Assembly (NCBI GenBank): GCA_963969495.1
Contig: OZ018337.1
Location: 83,922,777-83,986,776 of the forward strand
Source: Ceratothoa steindachneri
Taxonomy: Eukaryota > Arthropoda > Malacostraca > Isopoda > Cymothoidae
Direction of reading: 5' to 3'
Length of the DNA: 64,000 nucleotides
Part shown: one piece after another, positions 12,101 through 27,297 of the stretch
How positions within the stretch are numbered: position 1 is the first letter of the stretch
Layout of the letters: every line of letters begins with the position of its first letter
The notes under the pieces: model-generated
Databases searched by the model: none
Told to the model about the DNA's origin: nothing
What the model saw: the letters and a program-made list of their open reading frames with translations, nothing else
Translations under genes and position numbers: made by a program

Positions 12101-14576
12101 ACTGATCTCAGAGACGTCGAAGTCGCTGGTTTGGAGATCGACAGGACTTTTCTATTCCAGAAGGCATTTATTTTCCTTTATCCACCTTTCATCTCTATCA
12201 GCTATTCCACTTTCTTGCCACCGAGAGAAACAGGCTGAAGGTCTGGCTGGCCTGAATCATACCAGATTAGGCTACTGACATCGAGGTGTCGGGTTCAGTC
12301 TCAAGCGAAATGCCCACGAACATCAACAGAAGTCGAGATCTGGCCACCGTTTGGTGGACTTGCTGTGCTTACCTCGACCCCCCACCAGTTGGCTCGGTCT
12401 TACACGCTTCATCACAAATAAAGACATTCACAACACAGCTATCATTCCTCTCTCGTCTTCTCATCCTAGAGATACCCTGACGAAGACAAGTTGTATCCAT
12501 CCCCCCGTAAAGTGAAAAGGTTTCTCTTCTCCCAGAGTGACGAAGGTTCCTAACTGATCGATAGTTGCACTCAAAACATATTACAGCCCCTCCCCTAACG
12601 AGTGGCCCCAAGTACCCGCCAGCTCACCGGTATTTTTCATGCCGATCTTTATTTTAGTTACTTTATGATATATTTATCAACTTTATGTAATGACTTTAAT
12701 GATCTCGGTCCTATTCATTTTCTTGAATTAAAACGCCATCGACCACAGCCACCCTCTTAAAGCGGCGTTGGAAGCTCATTAATAGGATAATTTAGATGCC
12801 AGAAAGTGAAACTCTGTCCATCCGATGACTTTGAATTCAGTGAGTGCCGGGCGGGAGTTTCCAATCTGTATAAATGCGCTCATTCGCCGTTTTGGCTTTC
12901 TACATAAAACTCAAATACTAAAACATAATATTTAGATAAGAAGAATAGTATTGAAAAGAAAAAAATGGATCATCGCTGAGAGATAAAAATATATTTGTTT
13001 TGCATGAGAAATTCTCTATCTTTCTGAAATTCATTTAATGATAAAAGGAGGGAAGTTAATGTTCCATTTTATTATGAATTTCTTGCATTCATGAAGGAGT
13101 TCCCCAGTCTGCAATTTAAGGCAGGTCTCGTTAGTTAAAATACAAATATGTGAAGAAGATGCAACCTTTCAATAGTTTCATATATTAGTATTCCGAGAGC
13201 AATAACTTTAATGTTAAGGTGATTCGTTGTGGCTTGTTCTTTAAGCTTGGTCTTATCTTTTTATTTGGGGCACAAATTAACTCGGACGATTGATTTTTCG
13301 TTAGTTACACTCACATTAATTATGTCCGCAATATAAAATTTTCATACGTAATGTACTTACATTCTGTTATAATCATAATTATATCCATAATTATGATTAT
13401 TTTTGATACCTAAATAATATTACTGTATTAATATAATATATAAAGAATGCAAACAAACATCTCTTTATTTAGATCTACGACCACCTTTATATTTATCTCT
13501 AATAGAAAAATGATAGATTCTTCAGCTGTTCAGTCGGAAATAATGAACTTTCTAAGTAATCCTCCGACTTTCACACCTTTACTTCAATATAATACATCCT
13601 ATTTTGTTAAAAACAAATATATTCTATTATAATTACACTATATTTCTGGTCATAAGGTTTGTTGTTCATCTGCGGTCCTTTTTTCTCACAAGATCATCGA
13701 TTCCCGAGAGTTCAAAGCCTGAATTATCAAAGTAGGAAGAAGATTTTAACCGAAAAAGAGAAACGGAAAAATTGGGCTACGCTTCAAATCTGAGTTTACA
13801 GAGAACCAAACCTCTTTTTTTCTCTACTTTGTCAATTATAAAATATAAATCAGATTTTAAAGTCAAGAAAAAAAGGGTTTATCAAATGATAAAGGTAAAG
13901 GGAATAAAAAGGTTTTAGCCTTTATAAACTACATATCTTTTCTTGCCCTTGGACGAGGGTATTTCTCAGTTGTACCATTATTATAAGTACACTTCCCTAA
14001 AATCGTTCTTATCTATTCTGGATTATTAGAGGAAACCAAAGAACTATAATTCTTGACCTTTCCTCCCTAGAGTTATGACCTATTCTCGGTTTATCATGGA
14101 CACAGGCTAGGATAAGCCCCCACCCTACATAATTTTGTTCTGTATATTTGCTCCAATTCATTTACCGATCTCATTTAAGTTATTTTGTACTTAGAGGCAA
14201 TTCCGGTTTTGCTCACTTTAATTAAATAAATAACTCTACTTTCTAAAATTAGATAATTACAATAATCTATGTAATGTAAACAAAATAATTTCTATTAGAG
14301 AAATGGTTAGACAATTAGTACTGATTCACTCGATAGTTCCTAGAAACACTTCCTAAAATAACTTTGAAGTTTTTTTTAATTCTGAGCAGATTTTTAGGTC
14401 AAGACAAATAAGATGCATTGAAAAAGGATAATATCTGATTAATAATAATCATATAATCTTAGTATAAGGTATTTTAATTTAAATATAGCATCGATTATAT
14501 GTTATATATTTCTGTAACGTATTTTAGGAAAGGAAAATTCTTATTCAAGTTGAGCAAGTTTGTATATTAAGAAAAA
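9150..14576. other. No supported gene; GC-richer island at 12.0-12.9 kb
   Basis: Mostly AT-rich DNA without recognisable genes. From about 12000 to 12900 the sequence is richer in G and C. It contains a candidate LTR-like start TGTAACGGCGCTGTG near 12007, a tRNA-like A/B box pair near 12245-12300, AATAAAG near 12418, and a TATA-like TGTATAAATGCG near 12868. These hints do not assemble into one element I can name. The open frames at 10862-11419, 12286-12611 and 13447-13632 have no recognisable motif. Confidence 0.45.
12240..12310 (+). repeat. Possible tRNA-derived SINE head
   Basis: TGGCCTGAATCATACCAGA resembles a pol III A box, and TCGGGTTCAGTCTC about 44 bases later resembles a B box. That spacing is normal for tRNA-derived SINEs. 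The stems of a real tRNA do not pair, so it is not a tRNA gene. Weak evidence: short motifs only and no second copy in the window. Confidence 0.25.
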
Positions 14577-14944
14577 TTGGGGGGAAAAACGATATATCCA
14601 TTTTCTTTGAAGATTATTCTACAGCAGATTAACAAATGTAACTTTAAACAAAAGAACTTTGCAGAAAAAGTTGAAAGGATGCCTAGGATATGCGAAGAAG
14701 TAGCTTTTGACTTTGTATTTTCAAAATCAAAGACAGAGGATGAGATTAAAAGAGTATGTTCCAAGGGTATCTGCTCCAGAACACCAATGCCAAAAACAGG
14801 AGTAATTTTCCCAAATTTTACATCAAGAAATATTTCAACAAAAAGCATATTGGAAAATTTAATAATGGTGGTTATAGAGAGGGGAGCTAAAATAATGTAC
14901 GAAACAAATGAAGACAAGGAGAATGACAAAAAGCCAAAGATTAA
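14577..14944 (+). CDS. Unrecognised ORF truncated by an LTR insertion
   Basis: An open frame of about 123 codons to the insertion point, lysine-rich, with words such as KVERMPRICEEVAFDFV, KTEDEIKRVCSKGICSRT and ISTKSILENLIMVVIERGA. I do not recognise it. The solo LTR starting at 14945 cuts it. Removing the LTR and one copy of the ATTAA duplication would carry the frame about eight codons further to two stops in a row, followed by an AATAAA-like word. That is what the end of a terminal exon or of an older transposon gene would look like. No ATG with good context marks the start, and upstream coding is not visible. It could still be a chance frame, although this length is uncommon in DNA this AT-rich. 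Confidence 0.3.
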
Positions 14945-16365
14945 TGTCGTAGAATTCCCCCCCCTTTTGTTCTATTCTAAGAGTTCTAAGAGTGTCTAAT
15001 ATATATTGATATCTGAATATCTTAAAGAACAGGGCCGTTCCGAAACACGTAAGGATATAAGAGAAACGCCCACTAATTCGCAACATAAACTTATATTTTA
15101 ACTTTAACCATTGAATACACAAAATCTAAACATTAACTACAGCAATACTCTGAATATTATCATAAACAAGAATTAATTAAATATGTTTACCCCTCAAAAA
15201 TTGGTTAATTTCTTTACACACAACAATAATATAAGATTTAGGCTTACAGACTCATCTGGAGCTCAAAAGGCCTCAGGAATGTTATTGACTCACGACGCGT
15301 GCCGTCTTGCCAGATGTAGCTGGGCGATATCACACGGTCGTATTGGCGAGGGTGGCAGCTGAGGGGTCCACAGGTTCTTTCGGAAAGGGCGGGGGGTTCT
15401 TCAAGGACGAAAACAAAAACGGTGCTTTATGCAACACCGAGGCAGTCTCTCTGGGGAGAGTGAGTCGAACTTGGTTCTTAAATCAAGTTAACTTGGAGTG
15501 CGGTGTGACCATCGAGTAACGAGCTTGAGGGGGAGCTTTTCTCCTTCGTTACTTATTTCCTCATGGACGAGGACTGAACTCAGGGAGTGTCTTCTTCAAG
15601 GGCGAGGATAACGGAGGGGGGTTTCTCTGGCGAGAATAAGTTACTTAAAGTTCGGTGTGGCCACCGAGTAATGGGCTCGAGGGGGGAGCCTTTTCATTCT
15701 TCTTTTCTTAATTCCTCAAGGACGAGGAATAACCCTGGTGTTTAAGGTGCACCAGGATATGAGGAGTCTCTCTGGCGAGAGTAAGTTAAACTTAACAAAG
15801 TTAACAACGTTTGGTTTGATGACCAGGGACTAGCTCGAGGATGAGCTGCTTCTTAGCCTCTTAAGATAGGTAGCCCTGCCTCTCTTGCAGGGTACTTTTT
15901 GGTCTGGCGCCTCAAGTAAACTAACTTTCTAGTCTCGGTAGTTCGGTTTGATTCGAAGACTTCGTCACCTAGAGACTGACGTATACTACGTCGATTTTCC
16001 TCAGTGTTCCTCATTTATACCTCGTCACCCCACTGGGGAAGTGGTAAGGGGGGGAAAGGGGCTTGAGGACGGCCCCAGGAGAGTTCTTTAGGCCAACGGT
16101 TTTTCCTACGAAGTCAAACATCGGCTCCTCGTTAGCCTTCGATATTGGGAGAGACCCGTCTTCAATTTTCTATTCGACGTGAAACTGGATCTCACTCTCC
16201 TGGGGAAGATCTTACATTTTGACCTTTATGGTCTTTCATGGCACCGAGTTGTGCCACGCTGTGGTTAGGCTTTTGACTTCCCGATGCCTAGGCCGGATGT
16301 CTTTGCGGTAACCGCCTTGTGACTCCACCAAGAGTTTTCGGGGAATGGGGGACGATTCCCCTACA
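14945..16365 (-). mobile_element. Solo LTR, family S, copy 1
   Basis: On the minus strand this 1421-bp block begins TGTAGGGGAATCG and ends GAATTCTACGACA, with the TG...CA ends of an LTR. It is flanked by perfect 5-bp target duplications ATTAA (14940-14944 and 16366-16370). The same unit occurs on the plus strand at 36935-38448. No gag or pol adjoins, so it is a solo LTR left by recombination. It contains a TATA-like box (TATAAATGAGGAAC on the minus strand) and several imperfect repeats built on CTCTCGCCAGAG-type words (plus-strand forms near 15449, 15625, 15769 and 15903). It inserted into the ORF at 14577. The open frame at 15307-15519 inside it is not coding. Confidence 0.9.
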
Positions 16366-16370
16366 ATTAA

Positions 16371-17964
16371 AGACTTGGAAAATACTTCTATTTAATAAAA
16401 TATGAGAAATGAATTGAAACTTTGGCTAAAAATGTTTATTTTTTCTCTTGGAGAGCACATAAGAGATTCGACATGATTAAAGTAAGAGAGATAACTAGAA
16501 TATTAAAAATATTAGAGGTGACACAGAATTTAATGCAACTGCTAAGAGGAAAAGGAGCTATTGCAAAGCGCATAAGATAACAACACACAAGGTATATAAC
16601 TCATAGAAGGTACAAAGGTATACTCATAGGACAAGATAATTTATAAGCAGTTGAGTGTCTATAGAACTTCCTTAAAAACATACTCCTACAAAGAACTGTC
16701 GCATCAACGAATTTGAAGGTGTAGCGCTCAATTACACGGTGAAGTAGAGGTAAGAAGGAACTTCACAAAGTGAGCACCCTGTTAACTCTATGAAATGTTG
16801 AATTGAGCGCACAAACCAAACACTAAAATAATTTGTCATTTGTTAATAAACAAGTAATGGTAGCGATCCTTATATTTATAAATAACGCTATAATGCTATT
16901 TAATATTAATGTATGAATGCAAATCAAACATTATATTTGTAAATAATGCAAAAACAACAATGTAATGAAATCGATTTCCTCCCACGCTAAACACAGAAGC
17001 ATTCGCACAGTAGAAAATAGGTGCAAGCCGACCGTTTTGTACGAGCGGCGATAATGAAGATAATTGAAAATCTGTGAATAAAAATAATGGGTGTGATAGA
17101 TAGGGAAGTTTGACCCACTAGCGGTGACATGGACCCGTGAAAAACAAAATTTTATGTTACGACAAATATCGGCCTGATCTATTGAAATCATATTTCCAAA
17201 TTCGAAGACAACTCTCTTAGGTTATATACACCTACACGTAATACACACACATACCCTGTGATCAAAGAAGCTCCACCAAGCTCTCGGATCGGCGAAGCGG
17301 AGCCACGCCCCTAATATTTGGTTAGAATAAATAGGCTTGTAACAAACGCAGAAGGACATTCAAGATTGAGAAAGGTCAGTAGCAAGATCGAGGCCAACAT
17401 TTAATATGAAATGGTACAAGTCTCCTCTCCCAAGGAATTAGACACATTCATGATAAGTGACCCTTGAAGAACGGAGAAGAAGAAGCCTGGCGATTTTCCA
17501 ATCAAAAATAAAGAGTCAGCCTTAGCCCGTTGCCATGAAGTAAAAAACCCCTTCGACCGAACAAGAGGTAACCAAAGATATCGAATCATCGGAAAAACAT
17601 CTCTCAAAACAAGGATTAACGGATGTCGGCAACAGCAAGCATACTGTCAGCCTAAGAAGAAATAGGCCTGGAAACTCCATCTTCTACTCACATTCCACAC
17701 TCCAAACCTTAGCAGTAACTGACGCTGAGATCATCCATCCATAGAAAAAACCTTATGTTCGATACGCATTGCATCTTAGTCACGATAATCACACATTCTT
17801 TGAATTTCCCACTTGTTCGAAGGTATTATCACCCACACCATTATTACTTCCATACCAACCCCAAAACGCAACAGCAATTATATTAATATATTCCGTATTC
17901 ACTCTTAGCCCCCTCCTTACACTCACACACTTTCAAAGGTTTTGAAAGGCATTTCTAAATCTCT
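16371..17964. other. No gene seen; short inverted repeat
   Basis: AT-rich spacer. GCGCTCAATT (16724-16733) and its exact reverse complement (16801-16810) are 67 bases apart; a nested GTGAAG/CTTCAC pair lies inside. The fold is not tRNA-like. A GC-rich word at 17281-17310 (GGCGAAGCGGAGCCACGCCC) resembles the GC-rich words near 6.1 kb, possibly one dispersed repeat. Open frames at 16931-17191 and 17401-17607 are unrecognised. Confidence 0.45.
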
Positions 17965-18290
17965 CTAACTTTTTTTCTCTCTCACTAATACCAATTCATT
18001 AGCACAGACTAACATTGATCGAAAGCATCTCTCACCATTTCTCATCACTCTTTCAACCATTTTCTGTATTGCTATTCCTGCCCCACCTCTAAGTATTTGA
18101 TTCAAGAAGATATTGAAAAGCCATGTCGAAATCACAATATTTTCATACCCACCCACACTTATATGTAAAATCACTCATTAAACACTCCATACCTCATCAG
18201 AACCTTGCCATATTGCTTCTTTTTCTACCGAATCATAAGCTTTCTCCAGATCCAGATAATTTCTCCACCCAACTTATATGTTATTACCTA
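17965..18290 (-). pseudogene. LINE reverse transcriptase scrap
   Basis: On the minus strand, from about 18290, one frame reads YLDLEKAYDSVEKEAIWQ, the RT motif A block with its catalytic Asp. After a frameshift VLMRYGVFNE continues the family pattern, and after further stops the frame at 18174-17965 gives STWLFNIFLNQILR (usual form SPWLFN). It then reaches LVCANELVLV where LLYADDLVL is expected. The catalytic YADD is thus CANE. It resembles the LINE family with the VRQGC.MSPWLFN signature in many invertebrates. Flanking endonuclease is not readable. A dead internal fragment. Confidence 0.7.
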
Positions 18291-21200
18291 TCCTTTTCAT
18301 CCCATACCAACCGATACTTATATTTATATCGTCTAATTAATAGTGTACTTAAGATCATTTAGAGTAATAGTATAAATAAATTTAATGTCTTGAAAGTTCG
18401 TCTGATTAATCAATGCCCTTGTTGGTTTTGGAGCTCAATCGAACCAAATGCTTGTTCCTAATAGCAAACAAAATATTAGTTTAAGTAGTGCCCACGAGTT
18501 CAATCTCACTAGAACTAAATCAATGATAGTTGAATCTTTGTGTCAATTTCAACGTTTTAGTGAAAATCAATTCTTCAAATGACCAATTAATAAAAAGTAA
18601 TTAGAAAAATACGTTTAATTTGCAATGCCGATAACTCAGAATGGGAAATGGTAAAAGAAATCAGAAGAAATTTATATTGGTTTAAAGAGTTGAGTTGGGC
18701 TTTGGTATTTTGAAGTATGCATGACCTTTATGCTCCAAGTTATATTTAAAAAAGAAGACTCTTTTGAGTACCACCTAACCAAAATAATTTAATCTCTGCT
18801 GCTCTTAATATAGTGAATAATGGTCAATGATGACAAAGATTATTATTAAACGACTGTAAATTTAGATAAAGAAATAGGGATTGTTTGCTTTACAGGCGTA
18901 CGGTTCTTAAGAAAGACTTAACTCGAATCGAACCAAGGCAAACAATAACAGTATTCCGTAAACCAATGCTTGATTAGGAATTAAACATCCATATTATAAT
19001 TTCTATCGTAAATTCGATCTTAGACAAACCCAAATCATGTGAAAAAATGCATTCGTTTTTTCCTTAAAATTTACACCACTCGACGCCAGAAATGTTTACA
19101 AAATGTTATGAAATCAAAGTAGTGAATATAGGTAAATTTGAAATTCATGGAGGTTAACAAGGTCGATTACCTCATAACTAGGTGTAAATTCTCAATCACA
19201 AAGGTAACTTGTTTTAGTTACAAAGTACATAATCCTTTGTGGTATTTGAAATTAATTGTGTCAATTTTGAGGTGAATCGAAAATTTCAGCGATGGCAGGA
19301 TGCGGATGATGGTCATTGAATCCCTTCGATAATTAGGGTATTGATTTTTGGTATTTGAGTCTGGTGCTTTTCATTAATCTTGATTAATGTAGCAGATGAA
19401 AACTACAATTTCATGTGGTGATTATGTGAAATTATTTGGAAAATATTTAAAGAAACAAGATTTTGTTTTGCTTCTCAGTTGACAAAGATCTGAGAAGCAG
19501 GAAAAGTGAAGTGCTTTTAATTTTAATCTTCCATTTCTCTCATTCAATTTAAAAAGACAAAAACATATTTAATAATTATGTAAAAAATGTTATAGGCAAC
19601 ATATTCAGCTTCATAAAAGAACAATTATTTACATTTGGAAGAGAAACCACGTGAGAGTAAGAGTGATGGAGTTTTACAATTTCAATACAGAACTACACTG
19701 CAAGAAATTGGCCAAGACCCTTCATGCCCATACAAAGATACATCGTCATCACTCAAAATAGCTAGAACCCCAATACCCAATAGCTACAATCCTCTAGACC
19801 CTCATCATGTAATTTTCTTCCTTCTAAAGTAAATAAATCTCTTGATCGAATGAAACTAATCTTTCGACATTGCATATGAATTACTAAATATTTCACTCTT
19901 TGACTCTGACTCGAATATTACATTTCATTCCTCAGTAATATAATAGAGGAAATATAGACACTTTTCTCCCATTTTCTTCTTCTAAGTAAACCTAAATCTC
20001 CTCAAAACAGTGTAGAAGCATTTAAGGGGAGATGTCAAATTCATTTTTCTTGATCATCTCCCAAAGAGAGATCAAAATCTGAATTTTTTTTCTGTCACAT
20101 CATATTCTCTAAATGACAAGGCTCCCTTTTTGTATTGGAATAATTTCCCTTGTGTAGGTTTAATGGAGGTTACGGATTTCACTACTTCTATCCAAATAGG
20201 CGGTGTAGTATTGTGAGGCAGGAGAAAAAATAAAAAAATAAATGAATTTCGTTTTTTGAAACAAGGCAGCAGGAATTGTGTATAGCAAAAAAATAAAGGC
20301 GACTTTACAATTTAAGTTATTAACTGAAGCCTCGAGTTATTGCGATTTTAGGAAAAAATATTTCTTTTTTTAAAAATATCAATAGGGTCCGCTTTGCCCA
20401 ATTATGTTCATCTTTCTCGAAGTTGTTTCTTTCTTACCTCATCCTAGGAAGTAAGATGCCTGTATTATTATTTCTCTTTCTTCTTTCTACTATTCTTATT
20501 TTTGCAGCTAATACTAATACTTTCAGATATCAATGGCTGTCGTTGCTTTCCTAATTCGTCTACCTGTCTCGTAATGCTCTTCTATAACAAAGAAGAGCTC
20601 TACATATTCTGGTCTGGGATTAAAGTCTTCCTATATCAAAAATCCTATGCCTATATAAAAACAAAATAAAATCATGAGTTCCTACTAGTTTAAGGGGTTT
20701 TATAAATTGAAATATCTCTAAAACAAACTAATGGACATAAAAAATAAAATTGGAATTAAAGAGAGGCAATTTTAATTTCAGAGTATTTAATTAAGATTAA
20801 ATTTGAGCTTCCGAACCTAATGCTCGTTAATAACATGCCTATAAAGTTCATGCGCGTCGTAGATTTAGAGCGACATTTCAGTTAAATAGTCAGAGATTTG
20901 ATAGAAAATATACCATTCCATAACAATCTAAAGTATTAAACGATTTGCTTAGCGAATATTTTGGAAAATTAGACATCGTTAGAAGAATTTATGCTAAATC
21001 ACCTCCATTAATGTTTCAAGATGGTCTGTCAGAAGAAATTTCCCCTTAATTTAGGGGAATAAACACAAGAAATGGATCAAATATGTATGCATAAATTCGC
21101 TGTTTATAAATAATCAACTAAATCTTACTCTACTGAAAATAATAATAAAAAGCTAAATGACAACTATAACTTCTGATTAGTAAAATTTAAAATGATGATC

Positions 21201-22621
21201 CTCTCAAATCATTTATACCTCGAAAGAGACTGAGGATTTTGGTAAATTTTACACCTATACACTTATCTACATGGTAAATAAGTCACAAAATCAAGTAAGA
21301 AAGACAAATTAGGTCTTACTTTGTTGAAAACTAATTATATAAAAAAGATTTCAAAATATATAGGTAGACTATCGCAAAGATTATTGATAAGGGGCAAAAG
21401 CTTATACACCATGGTGTATAGATAGAACTCTGGCGTGTTAAGATGAAATTCTTTACGGAAGATCAATTGATATATGACAAAAATATAAATGTGGTTGTAA
21501 AATAAATATCAAACCTTATAAATACATAAAAGAGGATCTGAATAATTTTAAATAAAAAAAGAAATCTGAAATAGGTCGGTACAAAATTATTAATACGAGA
21601 TTCTGTAATTTCTTTCTTTTAAATTTGATCGATGGACCAAAATCTGGACAAATATTAACTTCGAATAAAAGGAAATCAACCATACTTTAATTATTATATT
21701 TCATAGATCGCTTCCTTTTATTAACCAAACGACCATGTCTAGGCATGAATTGTGTAATATCTCTAATCTGGAAAATAAGAGAGTATTGACCCTTATGGGC
21801 AATAAATTGCATCTTTAATTCTTTTGCCGAATTGTATAGAAGTAAAATTTAATTTCAAAATTTAGCAACCAGATAAATCAGCCACTTTCAATGAAACTAA
21901 AACCTCAAACGAGTGTTTAAGATGATACACATTACAAATGCCAAGAAGCCAATTGAAATGATAGACATATATATCAATGGGGGTCAACGTATGACCTGTG
22001 ACCGGAAAAAGTTCAGAAAATCAGTATAGGCTGGAAAATATTAGGAATGGCAATCATCTTCTTCAAAATCCAAATGTTTATATTTCTGAAATGAAAATAT
22101 ACAACAAAGAAATAATTCCAACTGCGACCTATGAAGAGGAAACTTGATAGCTGATCAAAGAGCTTACATAAAAAATTAGAATAACACAAAAAGGCATTCG
22201 GATGGGGATAAATTGGATTAAAAGGAAATATTTGAAGACCTAAACAAAGCAAAGTTCAGAATAATGTGGAAGCAATAGAATAGTTGAATTAGAGTTTTGA
22301 AGTCAATAAGACCAGGCTCCAAATCGATTGATGAACCATAAACATTACCAATTTGACTCCTCATGCTAAAATACGATCGATAATAATAGGCTAAAAGTGG
22401 AAACAACTTGTAAATAACCGCTAGTAATTCTGTCAACAGCGGGAGGCCAAATAAATTAATTGATTTTATATATATATAACAAAAATGAATCATTTAAGTC
22501 TGTGTGTCTGTTTTGACTTGTTATTTAATGGAAAAAAGATTAGAAAATCTACATAAAACTAAAAGTTTATGTAGATTTAAATTATTGCCTAGAAGATAAT
22601 AGAAATAGTCTTGCATTTGTA
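18291..22621. other. No gene seen in 4.3 kb
   Basis: AT-rich DNA with only short unrecognised frames (for example 19635-19832 and 22013-22493). Around 20890-21045 a ~40-residue stretch reads QSKVLNDLLSEYFGKLDIVR and continues without a stop, which looks faintly protein-like but matches nothing I know. A small hairpin TTCCCCTTAATTTAGGGGAA lies near 21039. Confidence 0.4.
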
Positions 22622-22718
22622 ATTGCCCACCCAATGGAGCTACGTGCCCTTTTTCGAACCCCTGTCCTATATCTTCAACCGAGGGAAAGTGCGATTGATC
22701 TAGGCCACTAAGGGAGAG
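22622..22718 (-). repeat. Candidate tRNA-derived SINE head
   Basis: Read on the minus strand the block starts CTCTCCCTTAGTGGCCTAGA, a good pol III A box (TAGTGGCCTAGA). About 47 bases later it has GGGGTTCGAAAA, a good B box. It continues GGGCACGTAGCTCCATTGGG, which may be the SINE body. The acceptor and anticodon stems do not pair as in a functional tRNA, so I call it SINE-like. The length and tail are undefined, and no second copy lies in the window. Confidence 0.4.
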
Positions 22719-22895
22719 GTTAGTGTTACACTACATTGTGGTTCATGTGAAGGAAGGAAAAACAACCTCTTTTTCTAAGCACCACAATGAAAGTTGAAGT
22801 ATATTCTCTATAGGAAGCGTATCGATCTATCAATGGTTAAAGAATAATTTCAGATAAATTTAAGAATTTCAATCTGTATCATGCCTATGATGTTT

Positions 22896-23850
22896 TTTTC
22901 ACCAGTGGCTCATAAGGCATGACAATGCTAGACATCATGGATTGTAATGCTCCTATGGGACTTGCCACTCTTTTACGGTAACGAGATTTCAGGCACACAG
23001 TTACAGTGTTCCCTAAAGGAACCAGGGCAGATGAGTTCCGGGGTTGCCTAAAATCATCTTGTTTGTGTAGGAATATTAAAACACTGTTTCTACACATAGA
23101 TACGAGAGCAGAGCTCTTTTGAGATTGACTTTCAGCAGAAGTTAGAAGAAAAATTCTCACACTAGGAAACGGCAAATTACCTCTTGATGATAATCTAAAC
23201 CTACAAAAATTACAACTGGCTGTGTGTAAGAGCTATATTGGCTCTTAAGAACAACAGTATCTGCAGAATCAATAAAAACTACCTTTTTGAAATCTCAAGA
23301 AGTCAAAAAATTTATAAGTTAGTTGACACAATTTCGGATCATGCTCAAATATTAGATTATTCCAGAGTTCCTAAAATCTCAAGTGCCTCCTGAAATATCT
23401 CTTCACGAAATATAATTGAAGGTAATAAATCTAAATAATGTTGTTACGCAATTATTTCTAGCCCCCCAAATACCTAGTAATGGTACTCGGCTGGTTGTAA
23501 GAAATAGGATGGCACATTTCATTGATGCAAACATTCTTACTGGAAGTGGAAAAAGAGAGGATGTCTTCATTCAGAGAATACCCCTAAATCATTTAAGATT
23601 AGGATTGCCTTTTAGATTCCGAAGAATACCTTTCCCAATTATTGTAAGTTTTTCAATATGAATTGAACAAATTGTAAGGTGAGCCTCTTTTAGTGGCATA
23701 GTTGCAATTAGAGAAACTCTGTTTTAATTATAGTCAACTCAAAGCTGATTGCTCTAGATTTAGAAGCAAAAGTAATCTGTTTCTATTTGATCCACAAGGA
23801 AAAAGCAAGAATATTATGGACAAAAAAGTTCTTTATCGTTGCTGAACAAG
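22896..23850 (+). pseudogene. Helitron helicase (PIF1-like) C-terminal part, broken
   Basis: Several plus-strand frames together give the second half of a Helitron PIF1-type helicase in the right order. They are an AHK block near 22909, RDFRHTVTVFPKGTRADEF with CLKSSCL (usual GDFRQTLPV..GTRADE..CLKSS) near 22984-23070, and SAEV...ILTLGNGKLPLDDN. Then come RAILALKN with KLVDTISDH near 23230-23340. A frame at 23416-23661 holds NGTRLVVRNR, ANILTGSGKREDVFIQRIPL and LPFRFRRIPFPI. Finally, SKSNLFLFDPQGKSKNIMDK lies near 23770-23830. Stops and frameshifts separate the blocks. The helicase would unwind DNA for rolling-circle transposition. The N-terminal Rep domain and the Walker region were not found. 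Confidence 0.85.
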
Positions 23851-23947
23851 ATTAAGTTTAGTTAATAGAATAAAATATTTTTTTTGAAGAATAATAAGAG
23901 TAAAAGATAAAATCAGTCTTACTTTATTTGCGAACGCAGATTTTCCT

Positions 23948-23973
23948 GCGGCGACGCCGGCTAATTCTGCTAG
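23948..23973 (+). mobile_element. Probable Helitron 3' terminus
   Basis: Downstream of the helicase stop lies a short GC-rich palindrome CGGCGACGCCG, then about ten bases, then CTAG (23970-23973), followed by AT-rich DNA. A hairpin followed by CTRR is the known 3' end of Helitrons, and the position just after the helicase end fits. The 5' TC end was not located, so the element's full span is unknown. Confidence 0.5.
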
Positions 23974-23978
23974 ATTTT

Positions 23979-23981
23979 ATA

Positions 23982-24041
<60 letters not shown>
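23979..24041. repeat. (TA)n microsatellite
   Basis: TA-rich run starting just after the probable Helitron end. Confidence 0.95.

Positions 24042-27297
<3,256 letters not shown>

Noticed and set aside
16724..16810. Inverted repeat considered as a tRNA
   Set aside because: The arms are 10 bp with no cloverleaf, no B box and no CCA-compatible acceptor.
22885..23175. Minus-strand 96-codon frame containing DDFRQ, resembling the Helitron GDFRQ motif
   Set aside because: The plus-strand frame over the same bases gives a much longer, correctly ordered helicase match; the minus-strand likeness is coincidence.
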